A stretch of DNA of 64,000 bases from Thiodiazotropha sp050291245 (GTDB taxonomy: Bacteria; Pseudomonadota; Gammaproteobacteria; Chromatiales; Chromatiaceae): the NCBI GenBank assembly GCA_050291245.1, contig JBNKJP010000044.1:248001-312000 (forward strand), read 5' to 3'. The notes below the pieces were generated by a model. The model ran no database searches. It was not told the DNA's origin and was given only the letters and a program-made list of their open reading frames with translations. The translations under genes and the position numbers were made by a program. Positions 48,401-57,582 of the stretch are shown here, in pieces; the stretch's first letter is position 1, and the number at the start of each line of letters is the position of its first letter.

Positions 48401-51400
48401 ATGCGCGAGCTAATCGCCTTCTCACTTAAGCAGCGGGTTTTCTACAACCTGATGTTTGTCACTCTGATCGTGGTGGGCTTTATTACCCTCTTCGCCCTGC
48501 CCGCGGAACGCTACCCCAATTTCGGCTTTGGCGAAGTGATCATCTCCGCCATCTACCCGGGTGCCTCACCGGTTGAGGTCGAAAGTCTGGTGACCCGCAA
48601 GATCGAGGAGGCGATCGAGAATGTGGAAGATGTGGAGTGGGTCAATGCCACGTCCTTCAGCGGACGTTCCAACGTTCGACTCAAGTTCATTGACGATACC
48701 GACTACGATCGGCTGTTCAACGAGGTGCGCTTCGAGGTCCTGAACATCGCCAGTGAACTGCCCGAAGGGGTCGATCCTCCCCAACTGATCAACGTAAAGG
48801 TTCAGGATTGGTTGCCGGTGATCATGGTGAACCTGGTCGGGGAGCACAGTAACCGCAGTCTGGCCCTGGTTGGCGAGGAGCTCAAGACCCGGCTGCTGGG
48901 GATACCCGGTGTCCAGGAGGTGGACTTCTCCGGTGAGCAGACCCAGGAGTTTCATGTCTCACTCGATGCGAAAAAGTTACGCGAGCTGGGGGTCAGTTTC
49001 GATCAGGTTTCCCAGGCCCTGGTAGGCGCGAATCATACCCTTCGGGCCGGTAAGTACCAGGACAGCAGCGGTGAATATCTGGTCAAGCTGGACGAACGGT
49101 TCACGAGTTTGGAGCAGGTTCAGTCCACGGTGGTGCGGCGGGATGCGGACGGCAGCCTGGTTCGGGTCGCGGATCTGGTGAGTCATCTGGGCATGGGTTA
49201 TCGGGATGCGATCGTGCGTTCGTCGGTGAACGGTAAACCCTCCCTGGGCCTGCGTGTTCTCAAATCGGATCATGGCAATGCGATCAAGATTCGCGCGGCT
49301 ATTGTCTCCCTGCTCGATGAACTCAAACCCTCGCTACAGGCCCAGGGGATGGATGTGGTGTTGACCCAGGATTCTACGGTCTATATCGAGGATGGTCTGA
49401 GCACCCTGGGCATGAACATGTTGGTGGGCATTACCCTGGTGTCACTCATCATCTGGTATTTCATGGGTATCCGAAATGCCGGGCTGGTGACCATCGGTAT
49501 CCCGTTCTCCTTCATGATCACCATGCTGATCATGTTTTTCACCGGCAACAGCCTGAACGAAATCACCCTGTTTTCCTTTGTTCTGGTGACCGGTATCGTG
49601 GTGGACGATGCGATTGTGGTGACGGAGAACATCTATCGTCATGTCCAGGAAGGGCATCCGCTCAGGGACGCGATTATCAATGGCACCGCCGAGGTGGCGA
49701 TTCCTGTGATCGCCGCCACCATGACCACGGTGGCCGCGTTTCTGCCCATGCTGATCATGACCGGAGCCATCGGCCAGTTCTTCGCCCTGGTGCCCAAGGC
49801 GGTTACCTATGCGATCCTAGCCTCTCTGGTGGAGTGTCTGCTGGTACTGCCGATCCACTACCTGGATTTCGGCCCCAGGGCACAGAACGCGGTCCATCTG
49901 ATGGAACGGGATAATGGCCTGATGCGGGTGGCGAGACGCTTTACCGGCTGGCTGTTGAACCTGACCATGCGCTACCGGTTGACTGCCGTGACAGCGGTGA
50001 TCAGTCTGTTTGTGGTGTCCCTGGTGATCATCGTGCTGTCCGCCTCGGGGCGTGTGCCGCTGGTGCGCATCCAGTTTTTTCCCGATGATTACAAGCTTTA
50101 CTATGTGGATGTGGTGGGACCCAGCAATGTCACCCTCAAGGAGGTGGAAGAGCGGGTCAAGCGGATTGCCGTAACGGTCATGGAGGACGGCCCGGGGATG
50201 GCGGTCGCGGCGAGCGGCCTGGCGGGAATGTACTTCAATGAGGACTACGAGCCGGTCTATGGCAACAATCACGGCTCGGTCATGGTCACCATGCCGAGTG
50301 TCTCGGATCAGTCCTTCGACGATCCACTGGCCCATCTGGATCGCATGCGCGAAAAGCTCAAGCCCCTCTACGAGACCGACGGCTATCACCTGCATATCCA
50401 TCCGCAGAGTGACGGTCCACCCAGCGGCAAGGACATCAACGTGCGGGTGGTCGGCGCCCATGTACAGGCGGTCTCCGCGTTGGCCGATGAACTGCTTCGC
50501 TTCATGCGCGAATCCGAGACGATCGGTCCCCATCTGATCGATCTGAAGGATGACCAGGGGATCCCTAAGCGGGTGCTGCGTTTCGAGGTGGACCAGCAGC
50601 GAGTGGCGGAATATGGTCTTGATAACGCGCAGGTGGCGCGGCTGGCGGCGAGTGTCCTGGATGGACGCTATCTGGGCAAGTACCGGCATATCGACGAGGA
50701 GGTCGATCTCAAACTGGGTATCGATTCTGCAGCCTTGAGTCATCCGGAGCAGGCGCTATATATCCCTGTGGTAGAGGCGCCCGGTGAGCCCGTCTATCTC
50801 CGGGATCTTGTCAGATTGGTGACCTATAACGAATCCGGGGAGATCAAGCGCTATCAGGGGCAGCGTGCCATCAGCATCAAAGCGGATATCCGCGAGGGGG
50901 CTCCCACCTCCACGCCCGCCATCGTGAATGCGGTCAGGACGCACTATGCGCGGATCCGTGATAACTATCCGGGGGCCACGGTGATCTTCGGCGGTGAACA
51001 CGAGAACACCCAACGCTCTTTCGAATCCCTTGCTTACGCATTCATTATCGCGGTGTTGGTGATGTATGTGATCCTGGCCACCCAGTTTCAGTCCTACCTG
51101 CAGCCCTTCATTATTCTGTCCGCAATCGTGTTTGCCTTGATCGGGGTGGTGTTCGGCAAGCTGGTCACCCAGTCCCTGTTCACCATCAACAGCTTCATTG
51201 CGGTGATCGGAGTGGCCGGTGTGGTAGTGAATGACGCGCTGGTGCTGATCGACTTTATCAATAAGCGCTATCGTGCCGGGATGGACCGCAAGACGGCTAT
51301 TGTCGAAGGGGTGCATGTGCGGCTGCGCCCGATCCTGCTGACCACGCTTACCACGACCTTGGGTCTGTTACCCATGGCGATCGGAATTCCCAGCTACTCC

Positions 51401-51556
51401 CTGATCTGGGGGACCATGGCGTCGACCTTTGTCACCGGGTTGGCCACGGCTACGACCCTGACCCTGTTCATCATTCCGGTACTTTGGGATCTTCTGCAGG
51501 GATTGAAGGAACGCTTGCAGCGTCAATCGGGTGCGGAGATGGATCGGGTCATCTGA
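48401..51556 (+). CDS. RND-family efflux permease
   Basis: A 1051-residue inner membrane proton-driven pump of the AcrB/HAE-1-like superfamily. The N-terminus is MRELIAFSLKQRVFYNLMFV. TM4 carries the proton-relay Asp pair in TGIVVDDAIVVTENIYRH, and the C-terminal half has VIGVAGVVVNDALVLIDFI and RPILLTTLTTTLGLLPMAIG. Two large periplasmic loops follow TM1 and TM7, as in the family. It is in one operon with its adaptor. The porter-domain substrate residues do not reveal the substrate. It may serve drugs, fatty acids or other hydrophobic compounds. Confidence 0.93.
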   Translation: MRELIAFSLKQRVFYNLMFVTLIVVGFITLFALPAERYPNFGFGEVIISAIYPGASPVEVESLVTRKIEEAIENVEDVEWVNATSFSGRSNVRLKFIDDTDYDRLFNEVRFEVLNIASELPEGVDPPQLINVKVQDWLPVIMVNLVGEHSNRSLALVGEELKTRLLGIPGVQEVDFSGEQTQEFHVSLDAKKLRELGVSFDQVSQALVGANHTLRAGKYQDSSGEYLVKLDERFTSLEQVQSTVVRRDADGSLVRVADLVSHLGMGYRDAIVRSSVNGKPSLGLRVLKSDHGNAIKIRAAIVSLLDELKPSLQAQGMDVVLTQDSTVYIEDGLSTLGMNMLVGITLVSLIIWYFMGIRNAGLVTIGIPFSFMITMLIMFFTGNSLNEITLFSFVLVTGIVVDDAIVVTENIYRHVQEGHPLRDAIINGTAEVAIPVIAATMTTVAAFLPMLIMTGAIGQFFALVPKAVTYAILASLVECLLVLPIHYLDFGPRAQNAVHLMERDNGLMRVARRFTGWLLNLTMRYRLTAVTAVISLFVVSLVIIVLSASGRVPLVRIQFFPDDYKLYYVDVVGPSNVTLKEVEERVKRIAVTVMEDGPGMAVAASGLAGMYFNEDYEPVYGNNHGSVMVTMPSVSDQSFDDPLAHLDRMREKLKPLYETDGYHLHIHPQSDGPPSGKDINVRVVGAHVQAVSALADELLRFMRESETIGPHLIDLKDDQGIPKRVLRFEVDQQRVAEYGLDNAQVARLAASVLDGRYLGKYRHIDEEVDLKLGIDSAALSHPEQALYIPVVEAPGEPVYLRDLVRLVTYNESGEIKRYQGQRAISIKADIREGAPTSTPAIVNAVRTHYARIRDNYPGATVIFGGEHENTQRSFESLAYAFIIAVLVMYVILATQFQSYLQPFIILSAIVFALIGVVFGKLVTQSLFTINSFIAVIGVAGVVVNDALVLIDFINKRYRAGMDRKTAIVEGVHVRLRPILLTTLTTTLGLLPMAIGIPSYSLIWGTMASTFVTGLATATTLTLFIIPVLWDLLQGLKERLQRQSGAEMDRVI

Positions 51557-51559
51557 GCG

Positions 51560-51721
51560 TCAGACCGCGGTGAAAGCAGTACGGTCCAGGCTTTGCAGGC
51601 TCATGGTCTCGTTGGATTTCGACTTGTTGGTCGCGACATGGGTTGCGTTCAGGGTCGCACTGACACTGAACAGCGTCATGAAACCCAGGGTAAGCAGCAG
51701 TTTTTTGAAATGAATGGTCAT
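51560..51721 (-). CDS. 53-residue exported peptide of unknown function
   Basis: A short protein with a signal peptide (FKKLLLTLGFMTLFSVSA) and a mature part of about 30 polar residues (HVATNKSKSNETMSLQSLDR). AGGAAA is spaced well before the ATG; longer frames upstream are not supported. The gene converges on the RND pump with a gap of 3 bp. No family is recognised. Its AT-rich upstream region would suit a promoter. Confidence 0.55.
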   Translation of the reverse strand: MTIHFKKLLLTLGFMTLFSVSATLNATHVATNKSKSNETMSLQSLDRTAFTAV

Positions 51722-52261
51722 GGGTCGTTTCCTGTGTTTCAGAGCACTTAGCAAATTGGATGCCAATATTAGAATATCATAATAATTACATATAATTATA
51801 AATTTCAGATACATTGGATGCGAAACAGTGTAAAAAATTCCGAAATCGGAGAAACGGTAAAAATACCAATCATTACAGCTCGTTAGATGGAATGCTTAAT
51901 GATAGGATTCGGCAGGTTCGAGTAACTTCGGGATAGAATCTTGGCGAAGTGTAAAGAATTCCTGAAAAATACGAATTTAGGTCACAACAGCGATGTGTGA
52001 GCACCTATCCTGATACCCTATGGGGTACTCTTGCGAAAAAATGTAACTATTTGATTAGGAACGATTTATTGGGTTTTTTGTTTGCCCTTGTCGGGTGCGA
52101 GCCCCGAATGGCGCTTAACTTAACAAAAAATACCGTCATCCCGGCATACGCCGGAATGAGGAAAATTTGGATCCTCGCCTTAAGTCAGTGCTATTCGTGC
52201 GAGACAGACCCCAATTATTAACCGACGTTGTCCTTCCGCAATCACCTCTACCTAGACCCGT
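51722..52261. other. AT-rich gap before tsaB
   Basis: The first 250 bp are strongly AT-rich (ATAATAATTACATATAATTATAAATT and similar words, near 51775-51810) and hold the expected promoter of the small peptide gene. A family B repeat is at 52105-52160. A CGGG/CCCG hairpin precedes it. No gene is recognised. Confidence 0.55.
52105..52160. repeat. Family B repeat, partial copy
   Basis: It begins CGAATGGCGCTTAACTTAA, the same end as the copy at 63653, and carries CGTCATCCCGGCATACGCCGG. The right half is lost after the core. Confidence 0.8.
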
Positions 52262-52951
52262 ATGAAGATTCTTGCCATTGAAACCGCAACCGAAGCCTGT
52301 TCCGCTGCCTTGCTGATTGACCATGAACTCATCCAGCGTCACGCCCTGAAACCGCGAGGGCATAGCGAGTTGGTACTGGGCATGATGGATGACTTGCTGG
52401 CCGAGGCCGGAGTGCGAGTCCAATCTCTGGATGCCCTGGCGTTTGGTCGCGGTCCCGGCTCCTTTACCGGTGTGCGAATCGCCACCGGTGTGATCCAGGG
52501 CGCCGCACTGGGTGCCGATCTCCCCGTATTACCCGTCTCGACCCTGGCGGCGCTGGCCCAGCGGGGCTATCGTGAGCTGGCGCAGGAACGGCTGCTGCCG
52601 GCCTATGATGCGCGCATGGGAGAACTCTACTGGGCGGCCTACCGTCTGGGGCAACGGGGTTTGGTCGAGTTGGTGTTGCCCGAACAGGTGGCGACCGCAG
52701 AGCAGGTAACGTTGCCTGACCAGGAGAGCTGGTTTGGCGTCGGCAGTGGCTGGGGTTGCTGCGCGGAGCCCCTGCAGGCGCGAATGGGGAACCGGTTGCT
52801 GGGATTTCAGGATGATTTTTATTGCAGCGCCGAGGATGTGGTGCGGCTTGCGGCGGAGGATTTTCGGCTGGGTCGGGGCGTGGCGCCTGAACGGGCCTTA
52901 CCGGTCTACCTGCGTAACCGGGTGGCTCAGAAGCCGGGTTCGTCCCGATGA
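52262..52951 (+). CDS. tsaB: tRNA threonylcarbamoyladenosine biosynthesis protein TsaB
   Basis: A 229-residue ASKHA-fold protein, partner of TsaD and TsaE in forming t6A37 on ANN-decoding tRNAs. It begins MKILAIETATEACSAALL and shows the family signature ALAFGRGPGSFTGVRIATGV. VPVSTLAAL-type sequence follows (LPVSTLAALAQRG), then DARMGELYWAAY. TsaB is an inactive paralogue of TsaD that serves as scaffold. It is apparently monocistronic here; the gene on the opposite strand converges on it. Confidence 0.95.
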   Translation: MKILAIETATEACSAALLIDHELIQRHALKPRGHSELVLGMMDDLLAEAGVRVQSLDALAFGRGPGSFTGVRIATGVIQGAALGADLPVLPVSTLAALAQRGYRELAQERLLPAYDARMGELYWAAYRLGQRGLVELVLPEQVATAEQVTLPDQESWFGVGSGWGCCAEPLQARMGNRLLGFQDDFYCSAEDVVRLAAEDFRLGRGVAPERALPVYLRNRVAQKPGSSR

Positions 52952-53034
52952 CACTTGCTTAAGGTAATTGAGCCGAAAATTAGCGCCAATGGACAGGTTA
53001 GCACCCCGCCACAAATTCTGTACCTTTCAGCGGA

Positions 53035-53538
53035 TCAGAAACCAATCCCAATGCCGATGCTGCCGTGACCGCCGCCACCGCTGCTGGCGCCAAAGCCGAA
53101 ATGTATCCTCGGTCGGGTACGGGCACGACCGGGTTCCGGCCAGACGGCCAGGTCTTCACAGGCCATGACGGGGAACAGATAGTCGGCTTGTCCCACTCGG
53201 CCGGATTGTATGCTCAGGATCGGCCCGGTTGCGGTGATATGTTGTCCAATCGACAGATCGCCGGGTTCGACCTGATCGGTGATCCGCGCCAGGAACCGTC
53301 CCGCGGATTTTTCCTCGGTCCTGGGACGGCCGTCCGTGTCGAGGGGGTAGGCGAGGATCTCCAGTTCGTCGGCCCGGATACCGATCAGAATGCCCCCCCA
53401 TTGCCGCTTCTGCTCGGAATTCCCAAGGCCCTCCCGGCTGACCTGATGGGGGGAGCGGCTGCGATCGGCCTGGGGCAGGGTCGGCAGGCTGCTGCAGCCG
53501 AACATGACAACCAGGAGTAGGAGGGCGATCGAGCGCAT
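53035..53538 (-). CDS. Slp-family outer membrane lipoprotein
   Basis: A 167-residue lipoprotein with a short signal ending in a lipobox (LLLVVMFGC, Cys15). The body shows the Slp/YeaY domain: VSREGLGNSEQKRQWGGILI, LEILAYPLDTDGRPR, SAGRFLARITDQVEPGDL and YLFPVMACEDLAVWP. A Gly-rich C-terminus (FGFGASSGGGGHGS) is unusual. It follows a second Slp gene by 4 bp, and the two differ in sequence but share order of motifs. Slp proteins are starvation-induced outer membrane lipoproteins of unknown molecular role. Confidence 0.85.
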   Translation of the reverse strand: MRSIALLLLVVMFGCSSLPTLPQADRSRSPHQVSREGLGNSEQKRQWGGILIGIRADELEILAYPLDTDGRPRTEEKSAGRFLARITDQVEPGDLSIGQHITATGPILSIQSGRVGQADYLFPVMACEDLAVWPEPGRARTRPRIHFGFGASSGGGGHGSIGIGIGF

Positions 53539-53542
53539 GGAA

Positions 53543-54076
53543 TCACCGGTAGTAGGGGTATCTGCGCCAGTAGTAAGGGTAGTAGAAGGGGTCGTAAAAA
53601 GGATCGTAATAGTGGTGATGGTAGGTTATCTCTTTTGGCCAGAGATGATAGTACGCCGCTTTGACCACAGGATAGACATAGGGATAGTCCCCAACCGGCT
53701 TTTCCTGGGTGCCTTTGATCAGCCCCACAATGGTGATCTTGCGATTTTTTGGGAAATCTTCGGGATCAAGAAAACCGTCGATCCGGGCGATGAATCGGCC
53801 ACCGCTTTTACTGTTACTCACAGGTTTGCCGGATTTGTTGAGGTTTTGCGCGAGGATTTCGATTTGGGTCTCATCGGCCAGGTTTTCCACGGCGATGATT
53901 TCACCCCCCCAACGCACCCTGGAGTCGATGAAGGGCTCTGGATCCTGTTGGACCTCGTCCACCCGGATGTTACCGTCAACAGGGGTGCGAATCGCCACGG
54001 GGATGCTTGAGGCGCAGGCGCCCAGCAGGGCGGTAACCAGCAGGGTCAGGGTCAGTTTCAGGGTACGTCTGTTCAT
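53543..54076 (-). CDS. Slp-family outer membrane lipoprotein, second copy
   Basis: A 177-residue lipoprotein with lipobox LLGAC (Cys21). Slp-domain segments are RVDEVQQDPEPFIDSRVRWG, AENLADETQIEILAQNL-like sequence, GGRFIARIDGFLDPEDFP and YPYVYPVVKAAYYHLWP. The C-terminus is dominated by Tyr, His and Pro (HHHYYDPFYDPFYYPYYW), a low-complexity tail. It lies 73 bp after the MotB-like gene on the same strand and is followed by its paralogue, so all four may be one operon. The two lipoproteins probably arose by tandem duplication. Confidence 0.87.
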   Translation of the reverse strand: MNRRTLKLTLTLLVTALLGACASSIPVAIRTPVDGNIRVDEVQQDPEPFIDSRVRWGGEIIAVENLADETQIEILAQNLNKSGKPVSNSKSGGRFIARIDGFLDPEDFPKNRKITIVGLIKGTQEKPVGDYPYVYPVVKAAYYHLWPKEITYHHHYYDPFYDPFYYPYYWRRYPYYR

Positions 54077-54149
54077 AGATCCTTGAGGTGTTCGGGCATT
54101 CCGGTCTGATGGGTTGGACTCGGAACGGATGGGTTAATTCCTTCGGATA

Positions 54150-55151
54150 CTACTCGACGATCCGCTCTTTTTCCGCATCCTCCTGATAATAGTAGTCGTA
54201 ATTGCGATGCAGATGGTTGGTGAAGGTCCAGGCCTCGTTGTAGGAGAGACCACTGTTCTTGGGAATGATGACCTTGATGTAGAGGTTGTTGTCCTTGGCC
54301 TTGAGGCGTGTCAGTCGTTGTTCCAACTGCTCCGGGCTCAAGCTGCGGTAGGCGGTATCTTCCGGTCCCCTGTATTCGATCAAGGTGCCCTTGCCGTGCT
54401 TGGTGTAGCGCACCTCTACCAGGGTCTTGCCCTTGGCGGTACGCGCCGGACGCAGCAGTTTGTTGTATTGAATCTTCAGGTCCGAAAAATCCTCTTTCAG
54501 ATCGGTGATCTGCTGCTCCTTCTCCTGACTGGTGGTGAGCGCCTGCAGTAACTCGTTCTCTTTCTGGGTGAGGGTCACCCTGAGGCGTTGCAGTTCCTCC
54601 AGGGTCATGGTCTGGCGCAGGTTGGCCTGTTCCAGATCGGAGCTGAGGTTCTCGATATTACGGTTGGCCTCACTGAGCTGGGTCTGCAGGCGACCCTCTT
54701 CCCGGGTGAGTTGGGTCACCTGGTTGGAGAGCAGGATGCGTTCCTGATCCAGGCGTCCGACCCGGTTGGTCAATTCGTCCCGTTCCCGGTTCAGGCGGGT
54801 GATCTGGAGCCTTTGCGCACTCAGTGTGGCTGCCTGTTTGTCGGATTGTTCGCGCAGCTGCATCAACTGCATGCGCATCATGGTCAGTTCGTGTTCCCGG
54901 GCGATCAGGCGCTCTTCCAGGGTTTCATTCTCTTCCCCGGTGGTGCGGGCGAGTTCCATGGCCTGCTGCTCCGAGGCCATGGTTTCGCGCAACTGGTTCA
55001 ACAGTTCCATGTTCCGCAGCAACAGGATGACCATGGCCAGCAGGAAAATCATCACGATCACCGTCATGATATCGGTGAAGGAGGGCCAGAAACTCTCTTC
55101 GTTCTGGTGGTCCCGGGTGTTCAGCCTGAGGTCGATGAATCCGTTATCCAT
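54150..55151 (-). CDS. MotB/ExbD-like protein with long periplasmic coiled coil
   Basis: A 333-residue inner membrane protein. One transmembrane helix holds the stator-type motif FWPSFTDIMTVIVMIFLLAM with the likely proton-binding Asp27, as in MotB (D32) and ExbD. A coiled coil of about 188 residues follows (48-235; heptads such as REHELTMMRMQLMQLREQ). The C-terminal domain (about 240-325: KGKTLVEVRYTKHGKGTLIE and NNLYIKVIIPKNSGLSYNEA) is not OmpA-like and resembles the ExbD/TolR periplasmic fold. It follows the MotA-like gene by 5 bp. The pair is related to proton-driven stators but is neither MotAB nor a complete Zorya system. Function is unknown. Confidence 0.75.
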   Translation of the reverse strand: MDNGFIDLRLNTRDHQNEESFWPSFTDIMTVIVMIFLLAMVILLLRNMELLNQLRETMASEQQAMELARTTGEENETLEERLIAREHELTMMRMQLMQLREQSDKQAATLSAQRLQITRLNRERDELTNRVGRLDQERILLSNQVTQLTREEGRLQTQLSEANRNIENLSSDLEQANLRQTMTLEELQRLRVTLTQKENELLQALTTSQEKEQQITDLKEDFSDLKIQYNKLLRPARTAKGKTLVEVRYTKHGKGTLIEYRGPEDTAYRSLSPEQLEQRLTRLKAKDNNLYIKVIIPKNSGLSYNEAWTFTNHLHRNYDYYYQEDAEKERIVE

Positions 55152-55156
55152 GCGGA

Positions 55157-56086
55157 TCAGTCATCCTCATGCAGGCGGAAGCCCTGTTTCAGGATATGTT
55201 TGATCTCCGCGAGATCGTTGTGCATCGCCTCGTTGCGCGTATCCACTCCTTCGAGGGATTCCAGCATCTGTTTCTCAATAGTCTCGAACGCCTGTTGAGA
55301 GTGGCTCATCTGGTTGACCAGTTCCTGCAGGGAGCGGACCAGACCGGTGAACTCGTACAGGGCGCTGTCGGTCTGCACCTGGAAGCGGGGTATCAACTCG
55401 TTGACCGTGACCTGTTCCACGGCACTGATCAGGTTGGTTTGAACATCCCCCAGTTTGAGATTGAAGTAGCCGAATACCAGATAGCAGACGATCGCGGTGA
55501 TGGTCGTTGACAGGGCCGTGGACATGCCGTGGACCACCATGCCCATGCCGCCCACGTCGACCGAGGTGGCAAGCAGGTCGGATGCGCCGATCAGGGCGAT
55601 GGACAGGGACACGATGGTGCCGAACACGCCGGTCAGGATCAGGATGTTGTTGATGAATTTGGGCAGACTGTTGCGGGTGCTTTCGTTAGCCACCAGGGTG
55701 GAGGCCAGGGAGCCGTGGTTGATCGGGCAGTTGGCCTTGTAGAGTCCCTGCATGGTGCGATAGCGGTTCGCGATAATGGCCCGTTTGGGGATCCGGTTGA
55801 GGGGATCGGCCACCCCTTCGCGGAGGTTGCGCAGAAACCGGATCACCGCGTTCTCTTCCGAGACATAGTGCAGGAAGATCGCAACCATGCGCAGGATACC
55901 GATACTGAACAGGCCGACGATGGTGCCGTTGATGATCAGTCCGGTGGAAGTGAGCTGATCCCGAAAGTAGACCGTGTTGATGAAGTCGTACTTCCAGACC
56001 AGCAACGCGGCGATCACCGCCGAGAGGATTATCATCCGGATCAGGATGTTACGGCTGAAGTTCCGGCGTAACTGTATGCTTCCCAA
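55157..56086 (-). CDS. MotA/TolQ/ExbB-family proton channel protein
   Basis: A 309-residue inner membrane protein with four helices (about 14-32, 49-74, 146-172, 187-212). The last two carry the family pattern, TGVFGTIVSLSIALIGASD and HGMSTALSTTITAIVCYLVF, where Thr residues line the ion path. The C-terminus is helical and cytoplasmic. TTG is the likely start, with GGGAG about 8 nt before it; no ATG upstream gives a better one. It is the first gene of a minus-strand set with the MotB-like and two Slp genes. No TonB or Pal is encoded nearby, so it is not a standard Ton or Tol system. Confidence 0.82.
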   Translation of the reverse strand: MGSIQLRRNFSRNILIRMIILSAVIAALLVWKYDFINTVYFRDQLTSTGLIINGTIVGLFSIGILRMVAIFLHYVSEENAVIRFLRNLREGVADPLNRIPKRAIIANRYRTMQGLYKANCPINHGSLASTLVANESTRNSLPKFINNILILTGVFGTIVSLSIALIGASDLLATSVDVGGMGMVVHGMSTALSTTITAIVCYLVFGYFNLKLGDVQTNLISAVEQVTVNELIPRFQVQTDSALYEFTGLVRSLQELVNQMSHSQQAFETIEKQMLESLEGVDTRNEAMHNDLAEIKHILKQGFRLHEDD

Positions 56087-56340
56087 CGCTCTGCTCCCGG
56101 AGAGTTTGAAAATGGGAATCCAGTGTAACCTACGAGGCGGCTTTTCTCATACCCGATTGTGAGGTTTCGGGCGGGTCCTGTGTCGTGAGCCCGGGACGAT
56201 TTCCTGTTAGGGTATCGCCAGGCTACAAAGGCTGGTTTTTACAGGGTGTAAATATCGCGAATCACGATCCGCGGACCCTGGGAGTGGATACCATCCGGGA
56301 ATCGACCGTCCACAACAATCAGATGAAGGATAACCCCAGA

Positions 56341-57582
56341 ATGTCATATACCGAAGCCCGCAGGAATCTGCTTGAGATCTTCCAGGCTGCCCTGCACCGG
56401 GTTGCGGGGGATGTGGCCGTCGCAAACTGGCTGGCAGCCCATCCACTGTCCCGGGATGTGGAGTTGATCGCCTTGGGCAAGGCCGCCCAGTCCATGGCCA
56501 GGGGGGCCTGGGAACAGCTGGGAGTGGGTATCCGCCGGGCACTGTTGATCAGCAAAACCGACCACCTGGATGCACGTTTTTGCCGGGAAAAGGGTTGGCA
56601 GGGGATCGAGGCGGCGCACCCTGTCCCGGCACAGTCGAGTTTGCGGGCGGGAGAGCACCTTGTGGAATTCCTCGATACCGGGGATCGGAAGCTGCCGCTG
56701 CTGGTCCTGATCTCCGGTGGCGCTTCCAGTCTGGTGGAGGTGCCGGTCGATGGGGTCGACCTGGCGTTTCTCGCCCGCACCAATCACTGGTTACTTGGTA
56801 GCGGCATGGACATCGTCGCCATGAACCGGGTGCGCAAGGGGCTGTCCCGGATCAAGGGGGGTGGTTTGTTGTCCTGGGTAGGGGATCGGGAGGTGATACT
56901 GCTTGCCATCTCCGATGTACCCGGTGATCTGCCCGGCGCCATCGGTTCCGGTGTGTTGGTGCCGGAACCGGATCTGCGAGACAGACTCGGAGAACTGGCT
57001 TTGCCGGAGTGGCTTTCCGAAACTCTGAGCAAGGGGCTTGAGCAACGACGCGAGCAGGGTTTGCGGACATCCGGGCCGGAGCTGCACATCGTTGCCAACC
57101 TCGAGGCCGCCAAGCTGGCCGCTACGAACCGGGCCACAACCCTGGGTTATGTGGCCCGGGCGGAACCGGGAGTGCTCGAGGGGGACGCGGAGGCCGTGGG
57201 GTTGCGACTGGCCCGGGAACTGGCCGGGGGACCTCCCGGAGTGACGGTTTGGGGAGGGGAGACTACTGTTAAGCTGCCACGGGAACCGGGCCGGGGCGGG
57301 CGCAATCAGCACCTGGCGCTGGCCGCCGCGATGGCCCTGGAGGGGCTGCCCGGTTGCCTCATGCTGTGCGCCGGTAGTGACGGCAGTGATGGTCCCACCG
57401 GGGATGCCGGAGCCCTGGTGAATGGGGAAACCCTGGCCCGTGCCCGGCAGGAGGGCTTCGATCCCAAGCTGTGCCTGACCCGGGCCGATTCGGGTGCCCT
57501 GCTGGAAGCCACGGGGGATCTGATCACCACGGGACCCACCGGCACCAATGTGATGGATCTGGTCATCGGGTTGAAGCTATGA
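56341..57582 (+). CDS. Glycerate 2-kinase, GckA/TtuD type
   Basis: A 413-residue cytoplasmic kinase phosphorylating glycerate at the 2-position, of the DUF4147/MOFRL family. Motifs include LIALGKAAQSMARGA, EAAHPVPAQSSL, LVLISGGASSLVEVP and the C-terminal MOFRL stretch VWGGETTVKLPREPGRGGRN with GSDGSDGPTGDAGALV. AAGGA lies 10 nt before the ATG; an upstream start would add 52 residues without family support. Its stop overlaps the next start by 4 bp (ATGA). It links glycerate to glycolysis, but no serine- or glycolate-pathway gene is adjacent. Confidence 0.92.
   Translation: MSYTEARRNLLEIFQAALHRVAGDVAVANWLAAHPLSRDVELIALGKAAQSMARGAWEQLGVGIRRALLISKTDHLDARFCREKGWQGIEAAHPVPAQSSLRAGEHLVEFLDTGDRKLPLLVLISGGASSLVEVPVDGVDLAFLARTNHWLLGSGMDIVAMNRVRKGLSRIKGGGLLSWVGDREVILLAISDVPGDLPGAIGSGVLVPEPDLRDRLGELALPEWLSETLSKGLEQRREQGLRTSGPELHIVANLEAAKLAATNRATTLGYVARAEPGVLEGDAEAVGLRLARELAGGPPGVTVWGGETTVKLPREPGRGGRNQHLALAAAMALEGLPGCLMLCAGSDGSDGPTGDAGALVNGETLARARQEGFDPKLCLTRADSGALLEATGDLITTGPTGTNVMDLVIGLKL

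Noticed and set aside
52945..53015. Eroded family B copy after tsaB (ACACTTGCTTAAGG...TAGCGCCAAT)
   Set aside because: Only the ends resemble family B. The CATCCCGGC core is absent, so the similarity is too weak to claim.
53035..56086. Zorya defence system
   Set aside because: ZorA and ZorB-like features are present, but no ZorC, ZorD or ZorE gene follows, the MotB-like protein has no OmpA domain, and the neighbours are Slp lipoproteins.
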